From an uncultured Candidatus Melainabacteria bacterium (GTDB lineage Bacteria > Cyanobacteriota > Vampirovibrionia > Gastranaerophilales > Gastranaerophilaceae), in contig CALEJY010000188.1 in NCBI GenBank assembly GCA_937898445.1, positions 1 through 37,351 of the forward strand: a DNA stretch of 37,351 nucleotides. Direction: 5' to 3'. Each line of letters begins with the position of its first letter. The first letter of the stretch is position 1. A program made the position numbers and the translations under genes. Shown one piece after another: positions 13,057-22,294 of this stretch. The notes under the pieces were generated by a model that saw only the letters and a program-made list of their open reading frames with translations, did not search any database and was not told where the DNA came from.

Positions 13057-15399
13057 TTAGTATATTTCACGATTTGCTTTCAAGCAATAAACGTTGAACC
13101 AATTATTACTATCTATTGTAATTTGTGATGTTGCGTATCCCATTACATAATAAGTTGAACCAGCTGTTGCTGTGAAAATCTGAACTCCGTTCATACAATA
13201 CTTTCTTCCTGTACCCACCATAGTACAAGAATTTTGAAATTGATTAACTGGATATTGTAATGTGTTGTAATTAAATACGCATACAGAGAATATATGCCCA
13301 GAAGGAACGGTTGTTCTAAATGACGGAATAAACATATATGTGCCTGTATTTTTAACAGTAAAAGAGGCTATGATTGTGTTGCTATTTGCAGGTATTAATG
13401 TTGTATTATATTTCCAATTTTCAAAATAAGCACTTCCACCACCTATAATATCATCTTTAAGGTACTGTAGGCTTATTCCTCCTGTGCCTTTATTACTAAA
13501 TGCTATAATGTCATCATTGGATTTTATTTTATTGGTGACAGTCATTCCTTCCTCAGGTGACCAAAAATTGGATGTGTTTTCACCTACATATAAGACATAG
13601 TCTATAATAACTCTGCTAAAATTACCGTTTATGTGATTTATACTATCTGCACCAAAATATAAGTCCACTTTACTTCCCCAAGCATTATAGCCAGATATTT
13701 CAATTAATTTATTACCAGAATCACTAGCAGAGATTTTAATAGTTATATCAGACTTCTTTTTATGTGGCACATCTGAGTAATTATTATAGTTCCACATTAT
13801 TCGTTTGAACCAAACAAAGTCAGTAGCATCTGTTTTGCCATCTCCATTCAAATCCCACCATATATTTTCATCATACAATGACGCTACAGTACCACCCAAC
13901 AAAGCATTTCTAATTTTATTATAATCGTCTACTGTAGGAGGTAGATAAACTTGTCCTGTGGCAGTAAATGAGTTTGAGGTTAATTCAAATCCACCAATTT
14001 TACCAGAAGTGGCTTTTATTTCACCTGAAAATTTACCATTCTTAGTTTCCATATTTCCTTTTTCATCAATCTTGAAATTATCATTAATAGTAGTATATCC
14101 TTCAAGACTTATCTTATCTGCTTCAATGGAAACTCCTTCTTGAGAAGCATTTATCTTCGCTACTACTTCATCATTCTTAACTACTTTATTTTCAATATAC
14201 TCGGCTGTTTGTTCTATTGAAGTTAATGCCTTATCTGCTTTATTTGATACTGAACTAACTTCGGTCTTAATTCCATCTACTGTTTTATTGATTTTTGTTG
14301 TTTTATAATTCAGTTTAATCAATTCGGAATTGGTTGTTGTTAAGACTTCATTTCTTGTTTCTACACCATTTGCCCCAATTTTACAAGTAGTTAATTGAGA
14401 ACCGCTCCAAGTTATATTGAATATATAAGAATATATACTAGATGTGCTTGAACTTATTGGATAACATTGGTATATATCAACGTTATTTGTATAGTTATCT
14501 GACTCTGCAAGTTCAGCTTCATAAGCCGTATAATCTGAATTATCTTTTATATTGCCGGAGATTTGTTTAGCACATTTTTCTAATTCCGAAGCATCCATTC
14601 CATACAATAATGGATTTCCTTCAATGATTAGAGCATTAGTACCAGTTCCATATATTGCCCCAATGTCCTCTTCTTCACTTCTAATTTGAACTTTGTCCAT
14701 CTTCTTACATACATAATCCGATTTCTGAAATCCTGAAAATACAGTGATAGGACTTATAGCTGTCTTAGGCTTAGGACCCAGAACATTTAAACTAAAAGTT
14801 GTCATTGTTGTGTATCTTGTTCCATTTTCTGTTTCATTCGTTGAAGTGTAAGTATCAAGTATACCAAATACTCCAAGAGCTTCGCATATCCATTTCAATA
14901 ACCTTGTTCCAGTTATATTGTTAGAAAGTATGTTTTGCTTTATCACAAAATCATAAGTGACGTAATATGAAATATCACGAGAACTTGTTAATCCTAATTT
15001 TTCGAGAACAGCACTATATAATTGAGATATAGTTACATCTTGATTATTAGCCATATAATTATTATACCACTCGCTAATATCAGTCTGATTATATAATTCA
15101 TCATAAGCAGTGATATTATATATGCCGTCATTGCTTGTGCTAGTTATTTCTGCAATAATTCCTTCAAATGATATATCAGGTTCATTATTTGAATATCTGA
15201 TATATTTCAATCTAACTACATCTGTTATATCTTCAATTCCATATACAGAGCACTTGAATTGAGAAGGTATACATCCACCTAATTCAAGTTGCTCTTCTTC
15301 ACAGTAACTTTTATTAAGATATAAAGTATTTGCTATTATGTTAGCAGGTATTTCTGTATTATCAGATTTGATTAAGTATAATTCACTTCTATAAGTCAT
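13057..15399 (-). CDS. Tail-tip/minor structural protein (Tal-like) with dockerin-like module
   Basis: The ATG at 15399 is preferred, with AGGAGG seven bases upstream. The 780-residue protein has an N-terminal baseplate-hub-like beta domain (1-310). A helical linker follows, then a segment typical of phage minor structural proteins (ISLEGYTTINDNF, then GEIKATSGKIGGFEL, about 430-475). At about 490-540 comes a dockerin-like stretch with a calcium-loop motif DLNGDGKTDATDF followed by VWFKRIM. The remainder is beta-rich, probably receptor-binding. It follows the distal tail gene and precedes the endolysin, the usual place for a host-recognition protein. Only one canonical calcium loop is seen. 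Confidence 0.82.
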   Translation of the reverse strand: MTYRSELYLIKSDNTEIPANIIANTLYLNKSYCEEEQLELGGCIPSQFKCSVYGIEDITDVVRLKYIRYSNNEPDISFEGIIAEITSTSNDGIYNITAYDELYNQTDISEWYNNYMANNQDVTISQLYSAVLEKLGLTSSRDISYYVTYDFVIKQNILSNNITGTRLLKWICEALGVFGILDTYTSTNETENGTRYTTMTTFSLNVLGPKPKTAISPITVFSGFQKSDYVCKKMDKVQIRSEEEDIGAIYGTGTNALIIEGNPLLYGMDASELEKCAKQISGNIKDNSDYTAYEAELAESDNYTNNVDIYQCYPISSSTSSIYSYIFNITWSGSQLTTCKIGANGVETRNEVLTTTNSELIKLNYKTTKINKTVDGIKTEVSSVSNKADKALTSIEQTAEYIENKVVKNDEVVAKINASQEGVSIEADKISLEGYTTINDNFKIDEKGNMETKNGKFSGEIKATSGKIGGFELTSNSFTATGQVYLPPTVDDYNKIRNALLGGTVASLYDENIWWDLNGDGKTDATDFVWFKRIMWNYNNYSDVPHKKKSDITIKISASDSGNKLIEISGYNAWGSKVDLYFGADSINHINGNFSRVIIDYVLYVGENTSNFWSPEEGMTVTNKIKSNDDIIAFSNKGTGGISLQYLKDDIIGGGSAYFENWKYNTTLIPANSNTIIASFTVKNTGTYMFIPSFRTTVPSGHIFSVCVFNYNTLQYPVNQFQNSCTMVGTGRKYCMNGVQIFTATAGSTYYVMGYATSQITIDSNNWFNVYCLKANREIY

Positions 15400-15433
15400 A
15401 TACATTCCTCCTGTACATATTATATACTATATT

Positions 15434-15841
15434 TTAGTATTCAACAAGTTCAATATCCAATTCGTTATATTGTATGTCATTAGAACTTATACTATTTATA
15501 GAATAATGAAAATTAGGAATATAGAAATATTTGGTTTGATATTCATTATCTTCATCATTCCAGAATGTAATTTTACATTTTCTCTGCTTAGTGTCAATCA
15601 TCCCAGCCTTGAAAAAATTTTGCATTTGGATTTTATCAGCTAAATTCATTGGAATCGTTGTGAATTTAATTGCGGTCTTCATGCCATCGGCTGTTACTCT
15701 GAGTAAGTCACGAGTATTTTCATCACGAATGGCTTTTATTTCTTCCCTTTGATTTGGGGCACTATCATAAGTAGACATCTCAATGAATGAATTGTCTGTA
15801 TTATTTCCGCATTTTAGCAAATATCCTAAAAATTGTGCCAT
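15434..15841 (-). CDS. Distal tail-type small structural protein
   Basis: A 135-residue beta-rich protein between the tape measure and the tail-tip protein, where siphoviruses carry Dit or similar small tail proteins. The sequence is shorter than classical Dit (about 250 residues) and resembles a conserved small family seen at this position in Firmicutes phages. There is no membrane segment. Assignment rests mainly on position. Confidence 0.62.
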   Translation of the reverse strand: MAQFLGYLLKCGNNTDNSFIEMSTYDSAPNQREEIKAIRDENTRDLLRVTADGMKTAIKFTTIPMNLADKIQMQNFFKAGMIDTKQRKCKITFWNDEDNEYQTKYFYIPNFHYSINSISSNDIQYNELDIELVEY

Positions 15842-15865
15842 ATCATCAATCCTTTCTCGTTATTT

Positions 15866-18800
15866 TTAAAAAGCAGTAGAACCAGTTTTCTTCTTGTATA
15901 TGTTATTTTGATTCCTAACCGCTGTGAATACATTTTTTCCGTCTATCTGAATAACAATGTCATTATTATTCATAGAACTTAATTGTTTAATCAATGCTGA
16001 CATATTAGTATTCAAAGTAGATTCTTTAGATGATGCAGTATCAATCGTCATAGATGTAGGAAGTATTGACCCATCAGCATATTTCGGATTAAGTATTCCG
16101 GATATAGTATCAGTTAATTTTGTAGTAGTTTTCTTAATAGTAGGAATCTTACTAAGCATACCATTATTCAAGCCCATATCTATATATTCTCCATAATCAT
16201 AAGTGAGTTTAGAAGGAGAATATATTCGCATATTGCCTTTTAAGGTATTTTTGATTATATCAGTAATAGTTGTAGCTGTGTTTCTCAATCTGCCTAATAA
16301 TGTATTATCATTCATACCATTAATAAGTCCTTGTACTATATTCTTACCAAAATTCCAAAATGAATCTGAAGTTTGCTTGCCTTTCTCTAAGTTGGTATTA
16401 ATAGTATCAACATATTTTTTGGAATAAGTGGTTATTTCATCTCCAATGTCATCAAGTGCTTGCTGGGCATCTTCCATCTCAGTTCTCATTCCTCTAACAG
16501 CACCACTGGCGTTAGCATAATCTTCTCTAGCCGCATCCACTTCATCACTAAGTTGAGCGAATGATTCCAGTTCATCGAAGTTGCCGTCCATAATCCTTTG
16601 CTGTGCTTCGTCATATTCTTGTTTTTTCGCTAAATAGATATCTCGCTTATCAAGATATTCTTGGTAGGCTTCATTATATTTATCCGTAGCATCTTCCAAA
16701 TTCTGTTCAGCCGTCATCTGGTCTTTGTACACCTGCACAAGCATTTCTTCAATAGCTTTTTGCTCGGCTTTCTTCTGCATACTTTCAATAAGATTATCGA
16801 TTGATTGTTTTTGGTCTTGATAAGATGTATTTTCATCATCAAGTATTTTTTCAAAATCCGGATATTCCTTAATTAATGTCTGTTTCAAAGTTTGCATTTC
16901 ATTTAATTCATCATTAGACTTACTCTGTTTTTCCGCCAAATCAAAATATCTATCAGACATATTTTTAATGACATTGTAATCAATATTTATATTATCCAAC
17001 GATTGGAGTCTGCTGGTTGTATCATCAACAAGTGTTTGAGTCATTTCATTAAACTCATCAATTCTAGCTTGCCATTCTTCATTAGGAAGTAATATTTCAG
17101 CTAACCATTCACGTCTATCCGCCCAATATTGCCCCTCTTTTTCAACTTCTTTTATTGCAAAAGTTAATCCGCCAATAAGAACAGCCCCAATTCCTGCCGC
17201 ACCCATCAATCCCGCACTTAATCCGGATGTAAGTCCTCCGGCAATAGCTGTTCCTGTTGGAGCAATGATACTTCCCATAGAAGCATTAAATGAAGCATTC
17301 ATAGCTATTCTGGTGAATAAGGTAGAAAGTGATATCTTAATCTGTTGAATAATGGCATTACCAGTAAGAAGTAATCCAATTATTCTAAGAACAGTACCCC
17401 AATCTAGATTCAATAATATATCCCCAATCGCTGATACAATCGCTCCAAAATCAATATTGGTTAATAAAGAAATAGTCATATCAACCATTCCATTTAGAAA
17501 GGCGTTGATTCCTTGAGTTAATCTTTTAAAATTAAATTTTTTAAAAAAGGTATTAATAGCTTGTGCTATTTGTCTTCCGTAATTGCTGAAATTGAAGTTA
17601 GTTAAGAAACTTACTGCAAATTCTACTGCGGTATTAAGAAATCCAGCGATTGTACTGCTTAATGAACTGAAAGTACCATCGTCAAATAATCCGTTGAAAT
17701 AATCAGCTAGATTTTTTCCAAAATCTGCCGCACCTTCATATATATAATCCCAATCAATGCTATCTAATTGTTCTCGGATGTTTTTACCAATCGTACTTCC
17801 AACGGCTTTAAAATCTCCATTTTTTAACAGATTTAGAAATTCTTCTAATTTCGTGGATGTCTGTGAAATTGAATTATTGATAACATCTGTCACATTAGCC
17901 ACATTGCCAAGGGAATTTTCATAATTTTCAACTCCACTTGTGTCTGTATCAATTCCAGTATCTTTACTAATTACTTGAAGATTATCATAATCTCCTAATA
18001 ATTCATCAGAAGCTTTTGATTGTGCTTTAATACTATTTGTTAAAGAATCAGTAGCACCTTGAATATTACTTATATTATCTGCTGTGTCCTTACTAGATGT
18101 TTTTCCCCATACTTTATTTATTGTATTAGCAAATATCTGTAATTTTCCAATAGTGGCATTTAAGAATTTAATGGTATTTGAGAGATAAGGAATAACTGTC
18201 GAACCTAAAGTTCCAGCTAATTCTTTCCATCTTTCTGATAACATTCTTGTCTGATTAGCCCAGCTATCTTGTGTGCGAACAAAATCCCCTGCCGCAAGAT
18301 TAGTTTGCTCTAAGAAATATAATTGTCTTACTTCCAATCTTTGAGCCGAAGACATATTTTTGTACAACGTTTTATAGCCTTTTGCTAAAGCAAATGTTTG
18401 AAGCTGTGCTTCTGTCATTATGACACCAATCTGCTTCAAAGGCTCTGTTTCACCTGAATATACAGCTCTTCCGATGGTATTAACACGTTCTATTGATAGA
18501 TTATAGAAAGAAGCTATATCTGCCATTCTTCCTGTCATTTCAAGTGCTTTGTCAGTAGCTTCATCTAATGATTGCCCCATACCTCTTGCCATAGACGTAT
18601 AAGTAGAGGCGATATTTTTGGCTGTCAGCTTAGATATACCATAAGTTTCAATGGATGTGGAAGCGAATTGTTCCATTTTATAACTCATTGAACCAAAAGC
18701 TACATCAACCACATTCTGAACTTCTGTGAGGTCACTGGCAACATTAAGTGCTTCTTTTCCGAAGTCTATTAATTTTTTAGCAGAAAAAGCTCCTGCAACT

Positions 18801-18922
18801 AAAGCGGTTATTCGCCTAAGTGGAACTTTCATTTTATTAATTGTTTGTGGTAATTTATTAATATCTTGTTTCAGCCCGGCTATGTCTAACCTTGTATCAA
18901 TAGTTACCTTACCATCTGCCAT
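15866..18922 (-). CDS. Tape measure protein
   Basis: The 1018-residue protein is the longest in the window and follows the Gp15-type chaperone gene. The N-terminal 250 residues hold the conserved tape-measure region (SMARGMGQSLDEATDKALEM, AVYSGETEPLKQIGV). Two hydrophobic Gly/Ala-rich stretches lie at about 495-530 and 550-600 and may insert into membrane. A long coiled coil follows at about 690-870, then a C-terminal domain with SPSKL. It sets tail length and helps DNA entry. No peptidase or muralytic domain is visible in it. Confidence 0.93.
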   Translation of the reverse strand: MADGKVTIDTRLDIAGLKQDINKLPQTINKMKVPLRRITALVAGAFSAKKLIDFGKEALNVASDLTEVQNVVDVAFGSMSYKMEQFASTSIETYGISKLTAKNIASTYTSMARGMGQSLDEATDKALEMTGRMADIASFYNLSIERVNTIGRAVYSGETEPLKQIGVIMTEAQLQTFALAKGYKTLYKNMSSAQRLEVRQLYFLEQTNLAAGDFVRTQDSWANQTRMLSERWKELAGTLGSTVIPYLSNTIKFLNATIGKLQIFANTINKVWGKTSSKDTADNISNIQGATDSLTNSIKAQSKASDELLGDYDNLQVISKDTGIDTDTSGVENYENSLGNVANVTDVINNSISQTSTKLEEFLNLLKNGDFKAVGSTIGKNIREQLDSIDWDYIYEGAADFGKNLADYFNGLFDDGTFSSLSSTIAGFLNTAVEFAVSFLTNFNFSNYGRQIAQAINTFFKKFNFKRLTQGINAFLNGMVDMTISLLTNIDFGAIVSAIGDILLNLDWGTVLRIIGLLLTGNAIIQQIKISLSTLFTRIAMNASFNASMGSIIAPTGTAIAGGLTSGLSAGLMGAAGIGAVLIGGLTFAIKEVEKEGQYWADRREWLAEILLPNEEWQARIDEFNEMTQTLVDDTTSRLQSLDNINIDYNVIKNMSDRYFDLAEKQSKSNDELNEMQTLKQTLIKEYPDFEKILDDENTSYQDQKQSIDNLIESMQKKAEQKAIEEMLVQVYKDQMTAEQNLEDATDKYNEAYQEYLDKRDIYLAKKQEYDEAQQRIMDGNFDELESFAQLSDEVDAAREDYANASGAVRGMRTEMEDAQQALDDIGDEITTYSKKYVDTINTNLEKGKQTSDSFWNFGKNIVQGLINGMNDNTLLGRLRNTATTITDIIKNTLKGNMRIYSPSKLTYDYGEYIDMGLNNGMLSKIPTIKKTTTKLTDTISGILNPKYADGSILPTSMTIDTASSKESTLNTNMSALIKQLSSMNNNDIVIQIDGKNVFTAVRNQNNIYKKKTGSTAF

Positions 18923-18935
18923 ATATTAGTCCTTT

Positions 18936-19496
18936 CTATTGTGGATTAATTAATCTTTCCAATTCAGATATTTGAGCAACCTCTTCCGGGGTTGTAGGGT
19001 GCATTTTTAAATCCACAATTTCTTTATTTTTTCGATAAAATTCTTGTTCCTCTTTGGTTAGTTTAATTCCTTTGATTTTTTTACTTCGTAGGCATACCAA
19101 CGTATTGAACGTGCTTTCAGATATCTCATTGAAATATCCCAGAAATGTCCACCAGTGACAGTATTCTTCATTCCTTATTTCTTTTCCAATAACTTTATTT
19201 ATTGCGGAGAAAATAAAAGATTCATCTTGTTCCCAATCATATAGTTTTGGCTGTTTGACGTTATATTCAACATCTCGCATATTCAGAAACCATACAGCTT
19301 TTTCATAAGCTTCTTTATAATTATCTTTTGGCGGAATATCAATATATAACATTTCTATAGTCAATAGAAATTTGTCAAAGTTATTCAATTCACAATCGCT
19401 ATAAGCAGATAATATAGTAAGAGCCACTCTATAGTCTGTTCTTATTTTATATTCTTTATCTTGAATGACAAGAGATGTTGGAAGTATACCTATCAT
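18936..19496 (-). CDS. Tail assembly chaperone, Gp15 family
   Basis: A 186-residue protein matching the bacteriophage Gp15 pattern (KIRTDYRVALTIL near the start, CHWWTFLGYFNEI near residue 118, LTKEEQEFYRKNKEIVDLK near the end). It lies just before the tape measure. Its start overlaps the upstream chaperone stop by 4 bases (ATGA). This is equivalent to the lambda G/GT position, but I see no good slippery heptamer, so separate, coupled translation is more likely. Confidence 0.82.
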   Translation of the reverse strand: MIGILPTSLVIQDKEYKIRTDYRVALTILSAYSDCELNNFDKFLLTIEMLYIDIPPKDNYKEAYEKAVWFLNMRDVEYNVKQPKLYDWEQDESFIFSAINKVIGKEIRNEEYCHWWTFLGYFNEISESTFNTLVCLRSKKIKGIKLTKEEQEFYRKNKEIVDLKMHPTTPEEVAQISELERLINPQ

Positions 19497-19927
19497 TTTA
19501 TTATCTCTTTATATCTTTCTATTTTTTTAGCTTTAGAAGAATTATATTCTTCAATATCTGCTCGAACAACTGGTATTATTGCTTCAAGAAATCTTTGCAT
19601 ATATGTTTTGCCTTCAAAAGAATTAAATACATTTTGAACACCGAATATATTTTGAGAAGAGCCTTTTCCGAATACTTCGTCAATCTCCTTCTTAAAATCA
19701 TTATCAGCTTGAGCAATGACTGCTTTCATTATATCTGAATTATTTTCACATTTTGCTAAAGCATCCTGTATATAGCCCTGTATTTCCATACATTTTTCCT
19801 CAAATTTTTCCAACCTAAAATGAAGATTAATGTCGGAAGGGTTGAATTTAAGCTGTCCAATAATTTCTCCTCTTTCATTCTCAATGTCATATACTTTAAT
19901 GCCTGTTTCTATTTTAATTTTTGCCAT
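19493..19927 (-). CDS. Tail assembly chaperone, upstream component
   Basis: A 144-residue, mostly helical, charged protein between the tail tube and Gp15 genes, the usual place for the first tail assembly chaperone. It has an AAAGGAA site. The final codons read ATA AAA TGA and overlap the next start. It is probably needed for tape-measure chaperoning rather than being a virion component. Confidence 0.72.
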   Translation of the reverse strand: MAKIKIETGIKVYDIENERGEIIGQLKFNPSDINLHFRLEKFEEKCMEIQGYIQDALAKCENNSDIMKAVIAQADNDFKKEIDEVFGKGSSQNIFGVQNVFNSFEGKTYMQRFLEAIIPVVRADIEEYNSSKAKKIERYKEIIK

Positions 19928-19957
19928 AGATAAAATTCCTTTCTATATAAATATGTA

Positions 19958-19981
19958 AAGGCTAGAAATCATTCTAGCCTT
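19958..19981 (-). terminator. Hairpin after major tail protein gene
   Basis: A 10-bp perfect stem AAGGCTAGAA/TTCTAGCCTT with a 4-nt loop lies right after the tail tube stop. The following T run is poor, so it may attenuate rather than end transcription, which would lower chaperone expression relative to tail tube protein. Confidence 0.6.
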
Positions 19982-19998
19982 ATTCAAATATTTTAACT

Positions 19999-20481
19999 TT
20001 AAGATGCTGTAAAAGTTGGTACACCTGCCGCTATAGTAACAGTGCCTTTCTTTCTATTTCCATCAAAATGTACATCATATGGAATAGCAAATCCACCGGT
20101 ATCTCCGCCGTATGACTGAGGCTTAACTATTACATCTTCCTGATATGCTTCGTGTGATTCATCCGCTGTGTCGCTAACAATGACTTCAAGGATTTTGGTC
20201 TTGCACGCATCACCTTTTAATCTTTCCATTGCTATAGATTTGAGTTTGGCATAAATCGCATCATCAGGATTAGCGTAATATGGAGTAACAGATAATGAAG
20301 GTTCATATCCGTTATCCTTAACCGATGTTTCTCCTAAAATATTCTTAGTGGTACTTACATCCGGATTGAGTTCAATACTCATATCGTCAATATCTTTTCC
20401 TATAAGAAACCAAGTTGGCGATGTACCTGTGCCAAAACTTGAGTCTATATATGTCATATAGGCTTGTCTTTCTAACTTCAT
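19999..20481 (-). CDS. Major tail (tube) protein
   Basis: A 160-residue beta-rich protein with a start typical of tube proteins (MTYIDSSFGTG, then WFLIGKDIDDMSIELNPDV) and no membrane segment. It is expected to form the hexameric tail tube rings. It follows the tail-terminator-like gene with a 4-base ATGA overlap and is followed by a hairpin, a common layout for this highly expressed gene. Confidence 0.82.
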   Translation of the reverse strand: MKLERQAYMTYIDSSFGTGTSPTWFLIGKDIDDMSIELNPDVSTTKNILGETSVKDNGYEPSLSVTPYYANPDDAIYAKLKSIAMERLKGDACKTKILEVIVSDTADESHEAYQEDVIVKPQSYGGDTGGFAIPYDVHFDGNRKKGTVTIAAGVPTFTAS

Positions 20482-20918
20482 CTAATTACCTCACTTTCGT
20501 CAATATAAATTATTCTTGCTTGAAATTGATATTTTGCTAACATCTGTTCACTATTAATTAATAGTGAAGGAACAGATGTTAATACTTCTACTTTTTGTAC
20601 CTTTTTGTAATCCCCAAAATCTGGAAAATTTGAAGATTTAATATTATCCAGCCAAGTGGAAAAATTCTCCACTTCTTGTAATGCTAACATATTAGTATCA
20701 CTTGTACCTTGTGCGTCATGAGCAGTTACCATATCAATAGCAAATATAAGTTCATTCTGCTTACTTCCATCAATATATTTCTTAACTGTCTTATCACCCG
20801 ATACACTATTCATAGCTACAGTTCCGATAATCATAGGAGTTGCATTGAAGTATAACCAACCACCTATTGGAGTATAATTATTAACCAACCATTCATTCAC
20901 TATATTATATAGACTCAT
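20478..20918 (-). CDS. Tail terminator/minor capsid-like protein
   Basis: A 146-residue protein in the head-tail joining cluster, just before the tail tube gene; this position usually holds the tail terminator. The sequence mixes strands and helices (NEWLVNNYTPIG, VKKYIDGSKQNELIFAID, KVEVLTSVP) and resembles the minor capsid/tail terminator group of Firmicutes phages. It has a GGAG site and 4-base overlaps at both ends. Confidence 0.68.
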   Translation of the reverse strand: MSLYNIVNEWLVNNYTPIGGWLYFNATPMIIGTVAMNSVSGDKTVKKYIDGSKQNELIFAIDMVTAHDAQGTSDTNMLALQEVENFSTWLDNIKSSNFPDFGDYKKVQKVEVLTSVPSLLINSEQMLAKYQFQARIIYIDESEVIR

Positions 20919-21322
20919 ACCATTCTCCTTATATATTCACTTATTGAATTGGCTACCACATCTTTGAAAGCGTCATAAGCTGGAACTTCCCAATGGCTTG
21001 TTGCCAATGGATTTTGTTCCTTGCTATAATTAAGAGGTATGCCGGTAGGATGTTTTATTTCTCCTTGCTTTGCCCAGCTACTACCATTATCAGCTACATA
21101 TAATTCGCCTTCCCATTGATAATGAGCATAAGGGGATTCATAGATGACTTTGAATGGTTCAATAGATATATTAGTCCTAAGTGTTCCACTCTGCATAGGA
21201 ACATACTTAGCGAAATATCTTGACCATTCACTTGCTACGAATTTTCCTACATTATCATTATTGCAAATTCTATCAGCAGTTTGTTGAGAATTATATATTT
21301 CAATATGGATATTAGGTATCAT
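20915..21322 (-). CDS. Minor capsid/HK97 gp10-like tail completion protein
   Basis: The ATG at 21322 directly follows the upstream stop; a GTG at 21334 is an alternative. The 135-residue protein contains WSRYFAKYVPMQSGTLRTN and YESPYAHYQWEGELYVA, the SGxLRxS-then-YAxYQxxG pattern of HK97 gp10-like/minor capsid proteins. It probably belongs to the head-tail joining complex. Confidence 0.76.
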   Translation of the reverse strand: MIPNIHIEIYNSQQTADRICNNDNVGKFVASEWSRYFAKYVPMQSGTLRTNISIEPFKVIYESPYAHYQWEGELYVADNGSSWAKQGEIKHPTGIPLNYSKEQNPLATSHWEVPAYDAFKDVVANSISEYIRRMV

Positions 21323-21323
21323 A

Positions 21324-21734
21324 TTATACACCACTTACTTTCAACTGAATAGTTGCTCCGTTTCTTCGTGGAACTTCTATAACACTTCTTACTTCACATA
21401 CGAAAGGTTCATATTTATTCTTTAGTTGAATAATGTTATTGGTTTGAATATCTTCTGATACATCGACTAAAAATATAAAATCTCCTTGTGATATGGTATA
21501 ATAGCTATCTCTATTATCTGTAGATTTCCAATCATTATATGACATATATTTTTCAGTAAAAGGAATTAATATGTTGTATGATTCACCCATACTCACTTGA
21601 GTTCCATTCACTGTAGTAACTTTTTCTTTGCTATAAGAAATATTGGACATTTTAGTAGTATACCAAACATCTAACCCGGTCACACTATCTTTTCGATTAA
21701 GCCTGTTTGCAATCGTTATAACTTTCGCTTCCAT
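21324..21734 (-). CDS. Head closure/minor capsid protein
   Basis: A 136-residue beta-rich protein (NRLNRKDSVTGLDVWYTT, DFIFLVDVSEDI, VIEVPRRNGATIQLKV) of the size and position of head-closure or minor capsid 1 proteins. It overlaps the preceding connector gene by 19 bases. A GGAGGA site precedes its ATG. Confidence 0.7.
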   Translation of the reverse strand: MEAKVITIANRLNRKDSVTGLDVWYTTKMSNISYSKEKVTTVNGTQVSMGESYNILIPFTEKYMSYNDWKSTDNRDSYYTISQGDFIFLVDVSEDIQTNNIIQLKNKYEPFVCEVRSVIEVPRRNGATIQLKVSGV

Positions 21735-22105
21735 TGAGTCCTCCCTCTATATAATAACTCGGGATATTCCCATAGATATTCAGCTACAAGATTATTAATT
21801 TGCTTATCTATAACAGATATGCTAGATGATTGTGATGATGCGGTCGTGTTAGCATAGCCAAAACTTTCAATTCCATTGGAATAACTGGTTAAATTATTAG
21901 GTGCGTCTATTTCTACCTTTTCCCAGAAGCTCTTGCCAAGCCTGAAACATAACATCTTGACTGCCTGTGGTACTTGAGATAGATTTTTAATTCTTCCATT
22001 AGTTAAATAGTCAATCTTGTTTTCAATCTCGAACTCGTTCTTGTTGAAAGTGGCTTCGTTCATTGTACCACCAAGTTCTTTATATTCTGTATAAGAAAGA
22101 TACAT
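21716..22105 (-). CDS. Head-tail connector (gp6-like)
   Basis: A 129-residue helical protein beginning YLSYTEYKELGGTMNE, a typical opening for phage head-tail connector/adaptor proteins that form a ring under the portal. The segment SFWEKVEIDAPN and the C-terminal EYLWEYPELLYRG fit the same family. It is encoded after the capsid gene and overlaps the head-closure gene by 19 bases. Confidence 0.74.
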   Translation of the reverse strand: MYLSYTEYKELGGTMNEATFNKNEFEIENKIDYLTNGRIKNLSQVPQAVKMLCFRLGKSFWEKVEIDAPNNLTSYSNGIESFGYANTTASSQSSSISVIDKQINNLVAEYLWEYPELLYRGRTQWKRKL

Positions 22106-22124
22106 TGAACTAACACCTCCTTGA

Positions 22125-22280
22125 TTATTTGACTGATTTCTTTCTTGTTGTTTTTGGTGCTTCTTTTATAATAGCCTCCGCTGGCTCTTTATATTCAACA
22201 GCACCATATTTCAGGTACTGTTGAATTAAAGATTCATTGTCGGTATTCAAGATTACACCACTAGCTAGTTGTAATCTCAT
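22125..22280 (-). CDS. 51-residue protein between capsid and connector genes
   Basis: A short gene with an excellent AGGAGGT site seven bases before ATG and a TAA stop. The product starts MRLQLASGVILNTDNESLI and ends in a basic tail of Lys, Thr and Arg. Small proteins with a ligand-binding-like strand pair and basic tail are common at this locus in Firmicutes phages; a minor head role is inferred from position. Confidence 0.68.
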   Translation of the reverse strand: MRLQLASGVILNTDNESLIQQYLKYGAVEYKEPAEAIIKEAPKTTRKKSVK

Positions 22281-22294
22281 ATATTACCTCCTAG

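Noticed and set aside
19480..19510. Possible programmed -1 frameshift joining the two tail assembly chaperones, as in lambda G/GT
   Set aside because: The frames are related by -1 at the ATGA overlap, but no canonical slippery heptamer or downstream stem is seen; the second gene has its own ATG and an N-terminus matching full Gp15.
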